Positions 63,630 to 64,000 of a DNA stretch of 64,000 nucleotides are shown piece by piece. Location of the stretch: NCBI RefSeq assembly GCF_000969605.1, contig NZ_JZUE01000006.1:222452-286451 (forward strand). The letters run 5' to 3'. Every line of letters starts with the position of its first letter. Positions within the stretch are counted from its first letter, which is position 1. A program made the translations under genes and the position numbers. The DNA is from Aquincola tertiaricarbonis (GTDB lineage: Bacteria > Pseudomonadota > Gammaproteobacteria > Burkholderiales > Burkholderiaceae_C). Under the pieces are notes generated by a model. It was given only the letters and a program-made list of their open reading frames with translations. It ran no database searches and had not been told where the DNA came from.

Positions 63630-64000
63630 TTACAGCGCGTAGGCCACCGCACCCTGCCCGTCGATCGACACCCGGCCGCTGGACAGCAGCCGCTGCAGCA
63701 CGGCCTGCGTGGTGGCGTCGTCGGCCCACTGGCCGAGCAGTGAACGGATGGTGGCCATCAGCCGCGCCCGGCGAGTCGGCTTGTTGGCGGTCTTGCGCAA
63801 GCTGGCTTCCACGTGCCGAAGCGACTTCTCCAGGTCGAACGGCCGGCTGGGCGCGGGTGACGCAGCGCTCTGGCGCGGGGCGGGTGCCGCGGCGGGCGTC
63901 GGTTGGCGCGCTGCAACGGGCGGCGCAGCGGGCGCGGGCTGCCGTGCCGCGGCAGGCGGCGGCATCCGGCGGGTGTCGGGCGTGGCGCGCGGCGGGTTGG
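63630..64000 (-). CDS. Truncated gene, Pro/Ala-rich linker and basic C-terminal domain
   Basis: The frame is open to the right-hand end of the window, so the N-terminus is missing; an internal ATG at 63965 could also be the start. Visible residues are a Pro/Ala-rich linker followed by a helical basic segment, RPFDLEKSLRHVEASLRKTA then RRARLMATIRSLLGQWADDA, ending VSIDGQGAVAYAL. The tail resembles a small winged-helix or OST-HTH-like end attached to nuclease-type domains in other Burkholderiales proteins, but this is a guess. It lies 15 bases upstream of the LysR gene on the same strand. Confidence 0.55.
   Translation of the reverse strand, partial: NPPRATPDTRRMPPPAAARQPAPAAPPVAARQPTPAAAPAPRQSAASPAPSRPFDLEKSLRHVEASLRKTANKPTRRARLMATIRSLLGQWADDATTQAVLQRLLSSGRVSIDGQGAVAYAL

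Overview
The window is 64 kb of very GC-rich (roughly 70%) bacterial chromosome. It is densely packed with genes. No tRNA or rRNA gene, insertion sequence, prophage or CRISPR array was seen. The gene content suggests a betaproteobacterium of the order Burkholderiales, perhaps the Rubrivivax/Ideonella/Roseateles group. Supporting genes are a Bug/TctC-type solute receptor, DUF3182, DUF3422, DUF2145 and DUF2789 proteins, a PEP-CTERM protein, an MhpR/PcaU-like IclR regulator and many LysR regulators. The genus is inference. Several genes start with TTG or GTG, and many neighbours overlap by four bases (ATGA, GTGA or TTGA), which points to translational coupling.

Layout. 1-2790: a truncated lipoprotein, a LysR regulator, and a PNPOx-family/glutathione S-transferase pair. 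3036-10350: a pyroglutamate (5-oxoproline) locus with a DctPQM TRAP transporter, the PxpBCA 5-oxoprolinase, an exported lipoprotein resembling pyroglutamyl peptidase, and a small secreted protein. 10484-12647: a divergent LysR/D-threonine-aldolase pair sharing a candidate operator. 12746-19424: a P-type ATPase behind an FNR-type box, an amidase, a PEP-CTERM protein, a PhoD-type phosphatase, a thioesterase and a VOC protein. 19399-24352: a PAS protein, a UvrD/Rep helicase behind a LexA-like box, RibA and a DUF2145 pair. 24339-28889: signal transduction (REC-GAF-histidine kinase, FliA-like sigma factor, sensor diguanylate cyclase). 29068-31984: DUF2789, a TPR methyltransferase, and a DUF1444-like pair behind an AT-rich double dyad. 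31953-36502: an IclR regulator facing an exported DUF6351 hydrolase and a Bug receptor, with two matching operator candidates. 36557-45781: hsp20, the storage-sugar operon glgC-glgX-treZ-treY, and a thioredoxin-like protein. 45909-50552: a PaoABC-like molybdenum aldehyde oxidoreductase and two small membrane proteins. 50617-56406: a small membrane protein, DUF3422, DUF3182, a hydrolase and an ABC exporter. 56611-64000: isochorismatase-like hydrolase, NAD synthase, DUF427, Nudix, small secreted proteins, extensin-like, TerB, LysR and a truncated gene.

How the genes work together. The clearest integrated system is the pyroglutamate locus: an exported peptidase-like lipoprotein could release pyroglutamate, the TRAP system would import it, and PxpABC would open it to glutamate using ATP. 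A second unit is the IclR-controlled exported hydrolase and receptor, which looks like extracellular ester or polymer use followed by product capture. A third couples glycogen-type glucan remodelling (GlgC, GlgX) to trehalose formation (TreY, TreZ). All assignments come from reading motifs, lengths and context; no database search was run.
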